From a virus, in IMG/VR virus record IMGVR_UViG_3300048121_001678, positions 186,001 to 250,000 of that record: a DNA stretch of 64,000 nucleotides; one strand, 5' to 3'. The position numbers were made by a program, and so were the translations under genes. A model generated the notes under the pieces. The model made no database searches. It was not told the DNA's origin and saw only the letters and a program-made list of their open reading frames with translations. This document shows, piece after piece, positions 27,106 through 35,124 of the stretch (positions are counted from its first letter, which is position 1; every line of letters begins with the position of its first letter).

Positions 27106-27113
27106 TATAAATA
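27106..27113 (-). promoter_or_regulatory. Late-type promoter motif (TATTTATA)
   Basis: TATTTATA on the minus strand, 38 bases before the scaffold start at 27067; the spacing is longer than for most late genes. Confidence 0.45.
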
Positions 27114-27161
27114 TTACCAAAACACAAAAAATATCATTTTTGGAATATATAAGCATAAAAA

Positions 27162-27183
27162 AATCGGAAGTCACCCTCCGATT
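27162..27183 (-). terminator. Terminator between DUF4494-like gene and scaffold gene
   Basis: Stem AATCGGA / TCCGATT with flanking A-run on the plus strand, which becomes a U-run in minus-strand RNA. It suggests that scaffold and capsid mRNAs are made from a separate promoter. Confidence 0.7.
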
Positions 27184-27208
27184 CTTTAGTTTTTTGGTTT
27201 GATTTTTG

Positions 27209-27418
27209 TTATTCGTAAACCTCGTCGATTTTACTTTCAGAACATGCAGTGATTCTCCAATCATGTGGAAAACCCTCAAACTTTTTAGTTACTTTAGATT
27301 CCACTTCGGTTACGTTATAACCTTTTACTAGTTTCTCTTCTCTAATTTTTTTAATCTTCCCAGTGTTGTCATCAGGTAGGTCATACTGAATTTTTGCTAC
27401 GAAATATTTTTCATCCAT
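27209..27418 (-). CDS. DUF4494-like small protein
   Basis: A 69-residue protein. YFVAKIQYDLPDDNTGKIKK followed by YNVTEVESKVTKKFEG and a C-terminal KIDEVYE resembles DUF4494, a Bacteroidetes family of unknown function, in its order of strand, helix and end motif. It lies between protease and scaffold genes, so it may be part of the prohead, or a cellular gene inserted there. Confidence 0.65.
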   Translation of the reverse strand: MDEKYFVAKIQYDLPDDNTGKIKKIREEKLVKGYNVTEVESKVTKKFEGFPHDWRITACSESKIDEVYE

Positions 27419-27432
27419 GTTTTTATATTTTT

Positions 27433-28152
27433 TTAATTATCTAAATAATGAGATAATCTTTTCATTAAGTCAATAGATGCACCCATTCCCCCGTCTAATC
27501 TCGCTTCAGGTTCAGGTCTTTTTTCTTCTTCTAAGTTTTCTTCGTACTTACCTTTATCGTCTTTATTAAGGAATAAGTAAGCACCAGGTGTAGATGGTGA
27601 CGACACCAAATCAAAACATATAAGTTCAAAGTCCTCTTGAACTTCATTTCTTTCACCTTTCTTAGCTAATGAACCGACACCACGTGAAGATACCCCCATA
27701 GTGACACCCTGTCTCATTAAGTTAGCTGCTTGGTCACCAGGACACGACACAACACCTGTTTGATGAAACCCTGGGGATGTGAGTAATTTAATCTTACCCA
27801 TTAATGTATTACCTTCCCACCACATTTCTGTAATTAGGTGTGATACACGGTCCAAATCTATTAATGAAGACTCGGGGTGATTAAGTTCAGATATTGATAA
27901 CCCTTTTTTAATTGCTTCATTATATCTTTCAGCTTCTCTACGTAAAATCTTTTCTGGATAAACACGACCGTTTCTATTTGGTGTGTCGAATTTTTGTAAT
28001 ACCGCATAAAACTCAAATGGTTTAGAGTGGTCTAACTGACCATACGATTCTTTGATTACATCGGCATTACGACTATCATTGGGATTCACATACCCTGCGT
28101 CCCATTCAATCAATATTCCTTTACCTATATCTTGTGGTCCTAAAACTCTCAT
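27433..28152 (-). CDS. 21: Prohead core protease, T4 gp21-like
   Basis: A 239-residue serine protease of the gp21 type. The catalytic His lies in SISELNHPESS and the Ser in MGVSSRGVGSL; FDLVSSPSTPGAYLF matches the conserved region after it. FDTPNRNGRVYPEKIL is a family signature near the N-terminus. It digests scaffold and trims capsid and internal proteins after (I/L)xE sites. The C-terminal tail (EEEKRPEPEARLDGG) is disordered and may be removed. Upstream lies a late promoter motif. Confidence 0.92.
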   Translation of the reverse strand: MRVLGPQDIGKGILIEWDAGYVNPNDSRNADVIKESYGQLDHSKPFEFYAVLQKFDTPNRNGRVYPEKILRREAERYNEAIKKGLSISELNHPESSLIDLDRVSHLITEMWWEGNTLMGKIKLLTSPGFHQTGVVSCPGDQAANLMRQGVTMGVSSRGVGSLAKKGERNEVQEDFELICFDLVSSPSTPGAYLFLNKDDKGKYEENLEEEKRPEPEARLDGGMGASIDLMKRLSHYLDN

Positions 28153-28168
28153 ATCATTTAATCTTTAT

Positions 28169-28176
28169 TATAAATA
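28169..28176 (-). promoter_or_regulatory. Late-type promoter motif (TATTTATA)
   Basis: AGTATTTATAATAAA on the minus strand, 16 bases before the protease start at 28152. Confidence 0.6.
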
Positions 28177-28190
28177 CTTAAAAATGGGGA

Positions 28191-28589
28191 TTATTCTATA
28201 ATGACATCATATTCACTTATCACTACTCCAATATATTTGGAATATTTGGTATTCATTACTTCAGCAACTCTGTTATTAATAACAAGTCCTAATGATAAAT
28301 CATCCCCCGAATAAACGTCTTTGATTGCCCAAGTCGATGCGAAACCAGTCACGTCTTGTTCACCATCGTAAGTATATAAAATCTTATCAATCATCACTCT
28401 GGCAGATATATCATTATCCTCCATATCACCTTCTAACATTACATGACTAAAAGTCACTACAGTAAAATCCTCGTTTACCGTGAAATCAGACGGGTCAATA
28501 ATATTGTTAAGGTCATCAATGGCGGTATTACCCTCACTGATGACCTTTCTTAATTTTTGTAGTTGTGATTCTGTAATTTTAATTTTCAC
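28191..28589 (-). CDS. Small protein with capsid-targeting-like N-terminus
   Basis: A 132-residue protein that starts (GTG at 28589) MKIKITESQLQKLRKVISE-GN, the shared late N-terminal helix ending I-S-E. The rest is beta-rich and acidic (FTVVTFSHVMLEGD; ASTWAIKDVYSGDDLSLG). No family recognised. Its place in the head operon next to the protease supports packaging into the prohead. A late-type motif (ATATTTATC) lies just upstream. Confidence 0.65.
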   Translation of the reverse strand: MKIKITESQLQKLRKVISEGNTAIDDLNNIIDPSDFTVNEDFTVVTFSHVMLEGDMEDNDISARVMIDKILYTYDGEQDVTGFASTWAIKDVYSGDDLSLGLVINNRVAEVMNTKYSKYIGVVISEYDVIIE

Positions 28590-28601
28590 GAAAAAAGGTC
28601 T

Positions 28602-29051
28602 TTATGATAAATATTCCTTATTTTTCGTTTTGGTCTTAGATAGTGTAAAATAGTTTGAATTATGTAACTCATCTTTATATATTGACGTAGTTATTTTTTT
28701 AACTCTATCTCGTAAAATAGGTGATTTAAAATCAACATGCTCCTTTAAAAATAAAGTAATTTCTAAGTTCATAAAAGATTTTTTACCAATCTGAATCCCA
28801 CTACTTCGTAAATCTAAATCAACAATGTTGTGTGATTCAAATATTAATGGGTCGACGGTCTCTAATAAGTTATGTTTAATATTTCTATTTAAGTTACCAT
28901 TTATCCTATTCCAATTATCTGATTCTATTTTTGGTTGAATCCACGACTGTATAGTTATGTAGATTGATTTAAGATTATGTGCATCTACAGTACCATAATT
29001 ACATTTAGCATTTTCAAAGATATCTAACTTTGAACTTTTTCCTTTTTTCAT
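28602..29051 (-). CDS. Unknown head-operon protein
   Basis: A 149-residue protein. It starts with a basic stretch (MKKGKSSKLDIFENAK) and has a conserved-looking core (HNIVDLDLRSSGIQIGKKSF; LEITLFLKEHVDFKSPIL). Nothing enzymatic is visible. Related genes in T4-like phages of this kind sit between portal and protease genes, so a role in head assembly or head completion is inferred from position. Confidence 0.55.
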   Translation of the reverse strand: MKKGKSSKLDIFENAKCNYGTVDAHNLKSIYITIQSWIQPKIESDNWNRINGNLNRNIKHNLLETVDPLIFESHNIVDLDLRSSGIQIGKKSFMNLEITLFLKEHVDFKSPILRDRVKKITTSIYKDELHNSNYFTLSKTKTKNKEYLS

Positions 29052-29134
29052 ATATTTCCATATGTCTTATTTGTTTATTGTTAGTAAAATAATAATAAAG
29101 TTTACTCCATTAGTCAAAATTGACATTAAAAAAC

Positions 29135-29142
29135 TATTTATC
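29135..29142 (+). promoter_or_regulatory. Late-type promoter motif before rpsU (TATTTATC)
   Basis: ACTATTTATCTATAA on the plus strand, 14 bases before the ATG at 29157. The position matches the late consensus and suggests late expression of bS21. Confidence 0.5.
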
Positions 29143-29156
29143 TATAATAGGAACAT

Positions 29157-29348
29157 ATGTTAGTAGTAAAAGTAAATAAAAAAGGTGGTATAGAACGTGC
29201 ACTTAAAGAGTACAAAAGAAAGTTCATTAAGACTAAACAACTTAATAAACTTAGAGATGATAGGTATTATGAAAAACCAAGCTCTAAAAAAAGAAAGAAA
29301 TTTCAAAAGGCCAAGTATGTACAAAAAATAAAGGATTCAGAAATCTGA
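29157..29348 (+). CDS. rpsU: Ribosomal protein bS21 (phage-encoded)
   Basis: A 63-residue protein matching bS21 along its length: start MLVVKVNKKGGIERALKEYK, then RKFIKTKQLNKLRD and a basic tail (KPSSKKRKKFQKAKY). bS21 binds the 30S subunit beside the anti-Shine-Dalgarno region. Phage copies have been reported in large phages and are thought to replace the host protein and change initiation preference; in Bacteroidetes, bS21 helps hide the anti-SD. An AGGA (29149-29152) lies 4 bases before the ATG, unusual among genes here. It lies on the plus strand, against the head operon, with its own late-type motif and terminator. Confidence 0.93.
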   Translation: MLVVKVNKKGGIERALKEYKRKFIKTKQLNKLRDDRYYEKPSSKKRKKFQKAKYVQKIKDSEI

Positions 29349-29355
29349 ACCCTTT
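29330..29355. terminator. Bidirectional terminator at the end of rpsU
   Basis: Stem AAAGGATTCAG / CTGAACCCTTT with one mismatch and loop AAAT. It overlaps the rpsU stop codon and lies before the end of the convergent gene at 29362. Confidence 0.7.
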
Positions 29356-29361
29356 ATTAAT

Positions 29362-30102
29362 CTATAACCCTTCGTGTAATTGTTTGAGTTTGTATAGTGA
29401 AACTAAATCGTTTTCACTTTCATTAATCTTAGAAATAGTATTATTAACTTTTTCACTTAATTCGTTATCACTATTTTCGTTTAATGTTGATTGAAGCTTA
29501 CCGATAACCGATTCTTTTAATTCAGTCATTTCTTTAGTAATTTCTTCTTTAGTCATTGAAAGTAATCCTTTTAATTCTTCCTTTTCAGTTTCATTAATAT
29601 TATCGTATTCTTTATTGAAGGTATTCGACGCAATTTTCAACATTGTGGATAATGGTAAGTTTACCGATTCTTTGATTACATCTTCAATCTTTGTTTCTGT
29701 AAGTGTGGTTTGAATCTTTAATTTTGATTCGACAACCTGCTCTAACTTAGTTAAAGATTTTTCGTATATAATATTATCGATATCTTTATAACTGTTTTCA
29801 ACAGACTCATCTAATATAGAATTAACCCATTTAGATAACTCTTCGATTTTTTCTTTATTATTTGTAATAATGTCATTTAATTTTTCAAAAGACTCATTTA
29901 AGTATATTATTGCAACTTCTTTAGATAACCCCTTTTGTGTGTTTAATTCATCATAAAGGTAATACGCTTCTGCTAAGTTTTTATCCCCTAATATTTTAGA
30001 TTTAAACCCTGACATATTAGTTTTAAAAGATGACTTTCCGTATGTTGAAATTAATACTCTTTCAATCTTAGATTTTATTTGACCAAATTTATTCATAATC
30101 AT
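29362..30102 (-). CDS. Prohead core protein, gp68-like by position
   Basis: A 246-residue, almost fully helical protein with many Glu and Lys residues (EKLNDIITNNKEKIEELSKW; KEEITKEMTELKESVIGKL). T4 has small core genes 67 and 68 between portal and protease; this gene holds that place. It has several I/L-x-E sites, fitting degradation during maturation. ATG at 30102 or 30096 are both possible; the second is 13 bases from the late motif, the usual spacing. Confidence 0.65.
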   Translation of the reverse strand: MIMNKFGQIKSKIERVLISTYGKSSFKTNMSGFKSKILGDKNLAEAYYLYDELNTQKGLSKEVAIIYLNESFEKLNDIITNNKEKIEELSKWVNSILDESVENSYKDIDNIIYEKSLTKLEQVVESKLKIQTTLTETKIEDVIKESVNLPLSTMLKIASNTFNKEYDNINETEKEELKGLLSMTKEEITKEMTELKESVIGKLQSTLNENSDNELSEKVNNTISKINESENDLVSLYKLKQLHEGL

Positions 30103-30109
30103 TTTTATT

Positions 30110-30117
30110 TATAAATA
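30110..30117 (-). promoter_or_regulatory. Late-type promoter motif (TATTTATA)
   Basis: TATATTTATAAATA on the minus strand before the core protein gene; 13 bases from the ATG at 30096 (7 from 30102). Confidence 0.55.
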
Positions 30118-30121
30118 TACT

Positions 30122-31996
30122 TTATTTAAGTAAGTTGTTTAATTTTTCTTCCATCTCACCTAATGAATCTCTACCTTTTGATAGGTCAATAGTCTCATCT
30201 TGACCGAACAATGTCGAATCTTCTAAGATTAAATCTAAGTCTTTATTTTTAACAAATGTCTCAGGTGCTAATTCGGGTTCACTACCAGTACCTACTTCAC
30301 CAGCGGGTTCACCACCTAAATCGCCACCTAAATCGCCACCTAAATCGCCACCGAAGTCACTACCCCCACCGAAGTCACCTCCACCACCAAAGTCGTCTCC
30401 TCCTTCAGTATCAGATTCACCTTCAGGTTTAGCATCTTTCTGTCCATATAGTTTGTCAAGGTTATCAAAGATACCTGTATTGACAATAACTTCTTGAGTT
30501 TTTTCTAACTCACCTGCGACCGCCCTTTCGATACGTTGTTGTTGTAGGTCAAGTTTGATTTCCTCATCAGAGAACCCAAGAATATGTTTCTTAGCCCATG
30601 ATGATGAAACAGGAAGGATACCATTACCTGGGTCAGTAGTTGCATCTCTATATAACTGAATCTTCTGTTGCCATTGTTCCACCTTCAACAAGTCCGCTTG
30701 TGACGATGGATTAGTTAAACCTAATGTGAAGTTTTGTAATTCATCTTCAAATCCTAAAATATATAAATGAATTATTGCTATCTTATTTAACTCTTGTACC
30801 ATAGACCTTTGTACTCTATTAATAGTTCGAGCGAAACGAATATCTTGTAGAGCCAAGTTCTTACCTTCACCTGTGACCTCCTCAAAACCTAAGAATGCCT
30901 TTGGTACTCTTAATGCTGTGAGTAATTTCTTTTGAATATACTCTATATCCGCAATTTCTGATAGGTTTGTAGCACCTGGTAAGGTATCTATCGGATTTGG
31001 AGAGTTAGGGTCTCTAACAGGTATAAAATAGTCTTGGTCTACGGCCATTTGGTTCATACGTAGGTCGACATTACCTGTTTGAGGGTCAGCAACTTGGTCA
31101 CGTTTGAACTTATTGGCAACTCTTTGTACATACGGTTCGACATCTTTGTCATCCATATTACCAACAAATACTTTAAACACCCTTCTTTCAGGTGCCCTAG
31201 ATGTTCTATATATTAACATAGCATCTTCAGAGAGAATAAGTTGTTTCCATATTCTTCTGGCTTTTTCCAACATAGAAGTCCCATAAGGAAGTTTACGGTC
31301 ATCACCCAATAATCTAAAGTGGGCAATTTCCCACGTATTGAATTCCATATCCTTAGCCTTCCATTTGAATTTTAACGCATCTTCGTCAGCATCTCCTGTT
31401 GGTTGTTGAATACCATATTGACCAGGTGAGGATTTCATTCCTCTTTCCAATCTTTCGATTTCAATGTTAGGTAATTGTTGTCCACCCACAATACCTTTTT
31501 CAGGGTCCAATTTCAAGTATACAAAGTTATCACCGTACTTAGCGGTGTTTCTTGTCCACATCGGTAAGTTAGTGTCTATATCTAATCTATTATTAAATAA
31601 ATCTGTTAGTACCGATTTAATTCTTTTACTCTCGGAAAAAACTTGTAATATGTAACCGTCTTCGTTAGCTGTTGTTGATTCCTCAGCGTATATATCAAGA
31701 GCCGCAGAAATTTCAGGTGTGAACTCCATACTCTCATAATCGTAAAACGCTGCCAGTCTTGTTGGTTCATAATATACCGCCTGAGTATATAAGTTATTTT
31801 CAACTTTTTGCCATTGTTGACCTAAGTATAGTGTTTGTTGTGCTTCAAGTTTTTCTCTATCATACTCCTCCTTATCACGTGTTTTTAATAATTCTTTCTT
31901 ATCAAAATTGTAAACAGGTGGCTGTTGGTCCAATGTTGAATCGGGACCAAATACTTTGGTTAATCTCTGCCAAACAGTAAAGTTATTTTCTGCCAT
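30122..31996 (-). CDS. 20: Portal protein, T4 gp20-like
   Basis: A 624-residue protein. Typical gp20 segments are MEFTPEISAALDIYAEEST, FLGFEEVTGEGKNLALQDIR and FARTINRVQRSMVQELNKIA. It forms the dodecameric ring through which DNA enters the head and to which the terminase docks. The C-terminal 110 residues contain a Gly/Asp-rich repeat (FGGGSDFGGDLGGDLGGD, in DNA about 30300-30410), absent from T4 and probably disordered. It starts 49 bases after the terminase stop and has its own late motif. Confidence 0.93.
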   Translation of the reverse strand: MAENNFTVWQRLTKVFGPDSTLDQQPPVYNFDKKELLKTRDKEEYDREKLEAQQTLYLGQQWQKVENNLYTQAVYYEPTRLAAFYDYESMEFTPEISAALDIYAEESTTANEDGYILQVFSESKRIKSVLTDLFNNRLDIDTNLPMWTRNTAKYGDNFVYLKLDPEKGIVGGQQLPNIEIERLERGMKSSPGQYGIQQPTGDADEDALKFKWKAKDMEFNTWEIAHFRLLGDDRKLPYGTSMLEKARRIWKQLILSEDAMLIYRTSRAPERRVFKVFVGNMDDKDVEPYVQRVANKFKRDQVADPQTGNVDLRMNQMAVDQDYFIPVRDPNSPNPIDTLPGATNLSEIADIEYIQKKLLTALRVPKAFLGFEEVTGEGKNLALQDIRFARTINRVQRSMVQELNKIAIIHLYILGFEDELQNFTLGLTNPSSQADLLKVEQWQQKIQLYRDATTDPGNGILPVSSSWAKKHILGFSDEEIKLDLQQQRIERAVAGELEKTQEVIVNTGIFDNLDKLYGQKDAKPEGESDTEGGDDFGGGGDFGGGSDFGGDLGGDLGGDLGGEPAGEVGTGSEPELAPETFVKNKDLDLILEDSTLFGQDETIDLSKGRDSLGEMEEKLNNLLK

Positions 31997-32008
31997 TTTG
32001 TTTTTTTA

Positions 32009-32016
32009 TATAAATA
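32009..32016 (-). promoter_or_regulatory. Late-type promoter motif (TATTTATA)
   Basis: ACTATTTATATAAAA on the minus strand, 12 bases before the portal start at 31996. Confidence 0.6.
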
Positions 32017-32045
32017 GTAGTAATATTCTACAATAATTCAATCTT

Positions 32046-33821
32046 TTATCTTCTACTTCCGAATAACCATAAATAGTTTTCATAATCACTTTTCGTTGCG
32101 TTACCTGTACGACCATTTCTATAGGGGTCATTTGGTAATGCCGACAGAGAAGGATTATAATTATCTACAGGGTTAGTTACCGGTGTTTCTTGCACATACC
32201 AACTATCAACCATTGCTTTAGTTTGTTCAGTCACTTTCTCTAAAGAAGTAAATGAATTTTCACCTACATATATCGCCATGGCCATTGCCATAATCAAATC
32301 ATCATGTTGTCCTTTTATGTGGTCAGGTCTACCGTTAACATAAACAAACGTATTTAATTCATTTAAAAGTCTTGTTGAACGAACCTTATAATCATGTCTT
32401 AAAGATTCCTCAAAGGAGGCAACAATTTGTACACGTTTACTATTGAAATTTAAACCAGGTATCTTTTCCATAGCCTTAGGGTTGTATTTCCATTTGTCCG
32501 CAGCATTCACACCTTCTACATATAAGTTTTGATACCCCATCTCTTGGAGTTTTCGGGACGTTGATACTCCCATACCTCCCGTAATATCAATAACCACAAA
32601 CGCATTATACATAGTTGCCCATTTAAATGCGATTTCAGCTGCAACATCAGGTGGTATTTTCCCTAAATACTCTAAAACTTGCTCCCTTTCATCAAAATCA
32701 ATAATACAAAACGTTGTGAAATCCTCACTGTCACCACGAGAAACGTCTATACCCATTATGTACTTATGATTAGCAATAGGTTCTTTCCATTGCCATAGTG
32801 AACCACCCATAAACTTATTCTCTGGCGGCATAATATGGTTTTCTTTTAACTTTTCAATAGTTTCATTAGGAATTACATTGTCACCTGAACCTAAAAAGTT
32901 ACACTCAAGCTCCTGAGAAATTTTTCTACGGTCAAACTTAAGTTTTTTAGCCATAGACTCAAACCAGCTGGAGTATGGTTTATATCCCTTATCAAAATGA
33001 TTTTTAATTTCTTCAAAATCTCTTTGTCTAGGGTCTATATGTGTATAATCAATAATAATTTCACTATCGTTATAGTCATCACGATTTAACATATAGTGTA
33101 TAATGTCCTTACACTTTATTAATTGTAAGTTTTTGGCGTATCTAGGGTCTTTATACCAATACATGTCGGTAATCTTAAAGTCATTCATCCCCCTTAATGC
33201 TTGGTCATAAATCGCATAATATATACGGTCAAAACCGTTAGGTGTTGATATTACGATTACTTTACCACCAGTAGATAGTGAAGCCATACATGCAGACCAA
33301 AAGTCATCATCGGCCTCAATAAACGCAGCTTCATCAAAAATAAGAATAGTAGGGGTATACCCACGCAGAGCATCTTTAGAAGTTGCAACCGCTTTAACCT
33401 CACATCCATTATTTAACTTAAAGTGTCTTTGTGAATTTTTTTCATTTGAAAATTTAACCCCTAACCAATCAGGCCATTGGTCAACAAAAGAACGTATCTT
33501 ATTTGCAAATTCCATAGACGTATCTAATTTATTTGCAATGATTAGTATCTTTTCTGGTTTACTCTTTTTAGCAGTAACTAATTTTTTAGACGACCAAGCT
33601 GCGGTAACTGTTGATACACCTGCTTGACGATATTTGATTGCGATATTTTCTTCAAAATTATCATAATCAAAAATTAACTTGTCTTGGTCAGGAAAAAGTT
33701 CGAGTGGTACGTAACGAGATTGTGTGTTGTCGTATGTTTGTAAGTATGTCTTTAATGCATATGACGTATCCTTAACTATTTTCGCGTATTCTACTAATGC
33801 TTTTTCTCTCGTTAAACCCAT
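32046..33821 (-). CDS. 17: Terminase large subunit, T4 gp17-like
   Basis: A 591-residue DNA-packaging motor. The ATPase domain has a Walker A-like loop AIKYRQAGVSTVTAA and Walker B TILIFDEAAFIE, with the coupling motif VIVISTPNG. The nuclease domain has acidic ligands in YIMGIDVSRGDSEDF, FVVIDITGGMGVSTS and GQHDDLIMAMAMA. It cuts concatemeric DNA and pumps it through the portal. No separate late motif was seen upstream; it is probably cotranscribed with the gene starting at 35124. Confidence 0.95.
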   Translation of the reverse strand: MGLTREKALVEYAKIVKDTSYALKTYLQTYDNTQSRYVPLELFPDQDKLIFDYDNFEENIAIKYRQAGVSTVTAAWSSKKLVTAKKSKPEKILIIANKLDTSMEFANKIRSFVDQWPDWLGVKFSNEKNSQRHFKLNNGCEVKAVATSKDALRGYTPTILIFDEAAFIEADDDFWSACMASLSTGGKVIVISTPNGFDRIYYAIYDQALRGMNDFKITDMYWYKDPRYAKNLQLIKCKDIIHYMLNRDDYNDSEIIIDYTHIDPRQRDFEEIKNHFDKGYKPYSSWFESMAKKLKFDRRKISQELECNFLGSGDNVIPNETIEKLKENHIMPPENKFMGGSLWQWKEPIANHKYIMGIDVSRGDSEDFTTFCIIDFDEREQVLEYLGKIPPDVAAEIAFKWATMYNAFVVIDITGGMGVSTSRKLQEMGYQNLYVEGVNAADKWKYNPKAMEKIPGLNFNSKRVQIVASFEESLRHDYKVRSTRLLNELNTFVYVNGRPDHIKGQHDDLIMAMAMAIYVGENSFTSLEKVTEQTKAMVDSWYVQETPVTNPVDNYNPSLSALPNDPYRNGRTGNATKSDYENYLWLFGSRR

Positions 33822-33840
33822 AATACATGATTTAGATTTT

Positions 33841-35124
33841 TTATGTTAAATCGATTCCAAGACCACCTAAAAAATCTCTAAACTCATCATCGTCTTCCTC
33901 ATCGTTTTCAATATCACCTAATGCATCTTCTAAATCATATTGACGTAATTCTTCAGTGATTTCATCAACCATTCTCTTAACTATCTTTTCACCTTTTTCT
34001 GAATTTGTCAAAATTTCTCTTGCAACTTCAAAGAACTCTTCAGTCGATAGTGCAGAAAAACGAGAAAATAAGTAATTCTGTATTTCTCTCATATCATCAG
34101 CAAATAAGTCTTCAGGGTAAGATTCGACAAATCTTTCCCAAATAACTGGACCTAACCTTAAATCCCAAATTTCGTATGGTAATGTGTCTTGAGAACCCAT
34201 AACCATTTCAGCAGCTTTAGGGTCATCAGGTAATCCCTGAGTACCTAATACTTCATAAACCCCTTTAATTAACTCATGTATTAATACAGGAAAGAAAAGT
34301 CCCTTGGCTTTGATTGTTGGTGGGTCAGTAGTTTCATCAACTTCTTCAGAACCTTGAACACCCTCACCTGAACCAGCCATCATTTGTGCCATTTGGTCAG
34401 GTACTATCCAATACATTAAATCAGCAATAGACATTAGTACACCATAAAGATTCAAAAGTTGTGGGTCTAAACGGTCCAATTCTTCACGAACTAAACTAAA
34501 CATATAATGACCCTTCTTTGATGCCCCCTGAATAAGAGAATTAATAAAACGTCTTTTTGCCTTTTCCATGTCAAACTTATCCATAGCATCCATGAATGCT
34601 TCAATATCGTCTTCCATGTCGTCAGAGTTTTCATCACCGAACATCTTCATAATATCTTCCTCATCAGGTTCTTCTGATGAAGGTCTCATCTTAGAAGTAT
34701 CAATCTGACCCATACCTGATAATAGCTCTACGTCGAATTGGAATGCATCGTCAGGAAGTGCCATTTCTTTCTTGACTAAGTCAATCGCTAAGTTTTCAAG
34801 ATACTCCTCGTTATCATTCTCAATAGATTTTACTTGTTGTACTGCTCGTTGCAACATCATTTGTAATTCCATAAGGGAGTTTTGATTAGAGATGTCAGTA
34901 ATACCAGTATAACGTTTAACTTTATCAACGACATCTTTAAACCTTTTTGATGCTAATAATTCTTCAAATGTAGAAACAACACCATCACCATCAATATCAA
35001 TATCTAAAGCAGGATTATCTGAAAGAGGTGTTTCACGACCCTGTATCTTCGCTTCAATATCTTGAGCCATTCTTTCTGGCCTGTTACCATAATCAATCGG
35101 TGCCTCTTTAATCTTCTTTTTCAT
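33841..35124 (-). CDS. Virion-associated protein with EF-hand-like loop
   Basis: A 427-residue, acidic, helical protein. Residues about 43-54 read DIDGDGVVSTFE, a perfect EF-hand calcium loop (Asp at 1, 3 and 5, Gly at 6, Glu at 12), though only one loop is seen. The N-terminus KKKIKEAPID has an I-K-E-A site for the prohead protease. Proteins of similar length lie beside terminase in related phages; their function is unknown to me. The start overlaps the end of the preceding gene by 17 bases. Confidence 0.6.
   Translation of the reverse strand: MKKKIKEAPIDYGNRPERMAQDIEAKIQGRETPLSDNPALDIDIDGDGVVSTFEELLASKRFKDVVDKVKRYTGITDISNQNSLMELQMMLQRAVQQVKSIENDNEEYLENLAIDLVKKEMALPDDAFQFDVELLSGMGQIDTSKMRPSSEEPDEEDIMKMFGDENSDDMEDDIEAFMDAMDKFDMEKAKRRFINSLIQGASKKGHYMFSLVREELDRLDPQLLNLYGVLMSIADLMYWIVPDQMAQMMAGSGEGVQGSEEVDETTDPPTIKAKGLFFPVLIHELIKGVYEVLGTQGLPDDPKAAEMVMGSQDTLPYEIWDLRLGPVIWERFVESYPEDLFADDMREIQNYLFSRFSALSTEEFFEVAREILTNSEKGEKIVKRMVDEITEELRQYDLEDALGDIENDEEDDDEFRDFLGGLGIDLT

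Noticed and set aside
26297-27110. Several plus-strand open frames over the scaffold gene
   Set aside because: They are Ser/His/Leu-rich mirrors of the Asp/Glu/Met repeats on the coding strand and have no start signals.
30300-30410. Short tandem repeats that could suggest a CRISPR or regulatory array
   Set aside because: They are in-frame codons for the Gly/Asp-rich portal tail; no spacers or cas genes are present in the window.
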